DNA of 13,722 nt, from contig JAQSXD010000040.1 of assembly GCA_029266295.1 (NCBI GenBank), positions 1 to 13,722 on the forward strand, read 5' to 3'. Both the position numbers and the translations under genes were made by a program. This document shows, in pieces, positions 12,800 through 13,722 of this stretch; within the stretch, counting starts at the first letter, position 1, and each line of letters opens with the position of its first letter. A model generated the notes under the pieces. The model made no database searches. It had not been told where the DNA came from and saw nothing but the letters and a program-made list of their open reading frames with translations. This stretch comes from Bacillota bacterium (GTDB lineage Bacteria; Bacillota; Clostridia; Peptostreptococcales; Anaerovoracaceae).

Positions 12800-13722
12800 A
12801 TCCCTTGCCGCTTTCAGCCCATAAGCAGGCGCAGCCATCCTTGCGGCTCTGTTGATGGCTCTGGCCATCACATCTGTAGCAAGTGCTCCCACTGCATCGG
12901 GCATCACTTCCACTTCACCTGTCGCCATCACAAAGATCGTGTCTCCGTCCGCCATAGTATGCACCGGCCTGATCGCACGAGCAAAACCATTATGGGCAAT
13001 GGACGCAAGCTTGTTGGCCTGAGTCTTTGACAGCTTGGCATTGGTGACGATACAACCTATGGTGGTATTGCCGCTGAAGACATTCTTGTCCTCGGCATAT
13101 TGGGCATACATCGTTTCTTCCGTATTGGAAAGCGCCGTCAGGTCCTCATTCAAAAGCCCCGCAATCCTTTTCCCGCTATCCACATCCACAACATCACCCA
13201 GTGCATTGACTGCTACGATTGCCCCGACCTTTAGCGAGCCGATCTGAACGGCGTAGGTTCCGAGGCCGGATTTCATCATATTCGCGATGCCCTGGAACTT
13301 TCCGACTGAGGCTCCTGTTCCGGCGCCTACATTTCCTTCCTTAACGGGTCCGGTTCCAGCGTTTTGGCAGGCTTCATATCCCATGGCTTTATCTGGTCTG
13401 GATTTCGAATCACCCACCACCAAATCAAACAAGGATGCACCGCAAACGATGGGAACGACTCCAACACCTACGTCAAAACCCACATGGTTTTCTTCCAGAT
13501 AAGCCATAGCTCCGGAACCTGCATCCAAGCCGTAGGCACTGCCTCCGCTGAGCATGACCGCATGAATTTGCTCTACCATGTTGACTGGTTTCAGAAGTTC
13601 TGTCTCTCTGGATGCCGGGCCTCCGCCTCTGACATCTACGCCGGCCCAGGCACCTTTTTCACAGAGAATGACGGTGCAGCCGGTAGCCCCTTTCAAGTCC
13701 TGAGCATGGCCCACCTTGATCC
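12791..13722 (-). CDS. P1-family (DmpA/NylC-like) Ntn-hydrolase peptidase (5' end outside window)
   Basis: About 310 residues of a protein whose N-terminus lies beyond the right edge: the frame stays open to 13722 and begins IKVGHAQDLKGATGCTV, an internal family block normally preceded by a short MxxxITDIPG-like leader. Further blocks are GVDVRGGGPASRETELLKP, VMLSGGSAYGLDAGSGAM, GNVGAGTGASVGKF and NVFSGNTTIGCIVTNA. In this family of self-cleaving N-terminal-nucleophile hydrolases, such as DmpA and NylC, the chain is cut before a Ser or Thr; here the Asn-Thr of SGNTTIG (visible residues about 216-217) is the likely cut and nucleophile. No signal peptide is visible, but the true N-terminus is missing. 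Possible substrates are small peptides or amides. The codon at 13714 (GTG) is not the start. Confidence 0.9.
   Translation of the reverse strand, partial: IKVGHAQDLKGATGCTVILCEKGAWAGVDVRGGGPASRETELLKPVNMVEQIHAVMLSGGSAYGLDAGSGAMAYLEENHVGFDVGVGVVPIVCGASLFDLVVGDSKSRPDKAMGYEACQNAGTGPVKEGNVGAGTGASVGKFQGIANMMKSGLGTYAVQIGSLKVGAIVAVNALGDVVDVDSGKRIAGLLNEDLTALSNTEETMYAQYAEDKNVFSGNTTIGCIVTNAKLSKTQANKLASIAHNGFARAIRPVHTMADGDTIFVMATGEVEVMPDAVGALATDVMARAINRAARMAAPAYGLKAARDFE

Noticed and set aside
13712..13714. GTG at 13714 as the start of the P1-family peptidase
   Set aside because: The frame stays open to the window edge and the encoded IKVGHAQD is an internal conserved block, so the gene is cut by the edge.

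Overview
The window looks like a chromosomal segment of a low-to-moderate GC, Gram-positive anaerobe of the class Clostridia. The evidence is strong AGGAGG-type ribosome binding sites, a TPP riboswitch with an attenuator, lipoproteins with Gram-positive-style signal peptides, a Bst-like PolA without proofreading residues, an ECF sigma/zinc anti-sigma pair and a clostridial-type zincin. I cannot name the genus. Both ends cut genes: thiM on the left and a P1-family peptidase on the right.

Layout. Positions 1-517 hold the 5' part of thiM on the minus strand, with its TPP riboswitch, transcription attenuator and promoter. Positions 554-648 hold an unexplained nested inverted repeat. Positions 656-863 hold tRNA-Leu(GAG) with a very strong terminator and a near-consensus promoter. 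From 8259 down to 1080 runs a minus-strand block: ECF sigma factor, membrane anti-sigma factor, polA, coaE and a family 5 solute-binding lipoprotein, probably at least partly one operon. A divergent PHP-family phosphatase lies at 8355-9149.

The most notable region is 9208-10932, a complete retron on the minus strand. It has a promoter -10, an msr-msd non-coding RNA closed by a perfect 13-bp a1/a2 inverted repeat with the priming G directly after a1, a retron-type reverse transcriptase (YSDD, LPQGAPTSP, VTG), and 16 nt further on a small zincin metallopeptidase in an apparent operon. The zincin resembles a widespread Firmicutes family, so its role as the retron's partner protein is a hypothesis, but no other candidate effector is adjacent.

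Positions 10969-12704 hold a TetR regulator and a DUF4097 lipoprotein. Each is preceded by a near-identical 19-bp inverted repeat, so they probably form one self-regulated unit. The right edge carries the P1-family (Ntn-hydrolase) peptidase. Its stop codon lies in the first unit of a four-copy, 21-bp, in-frame tandem repeat.
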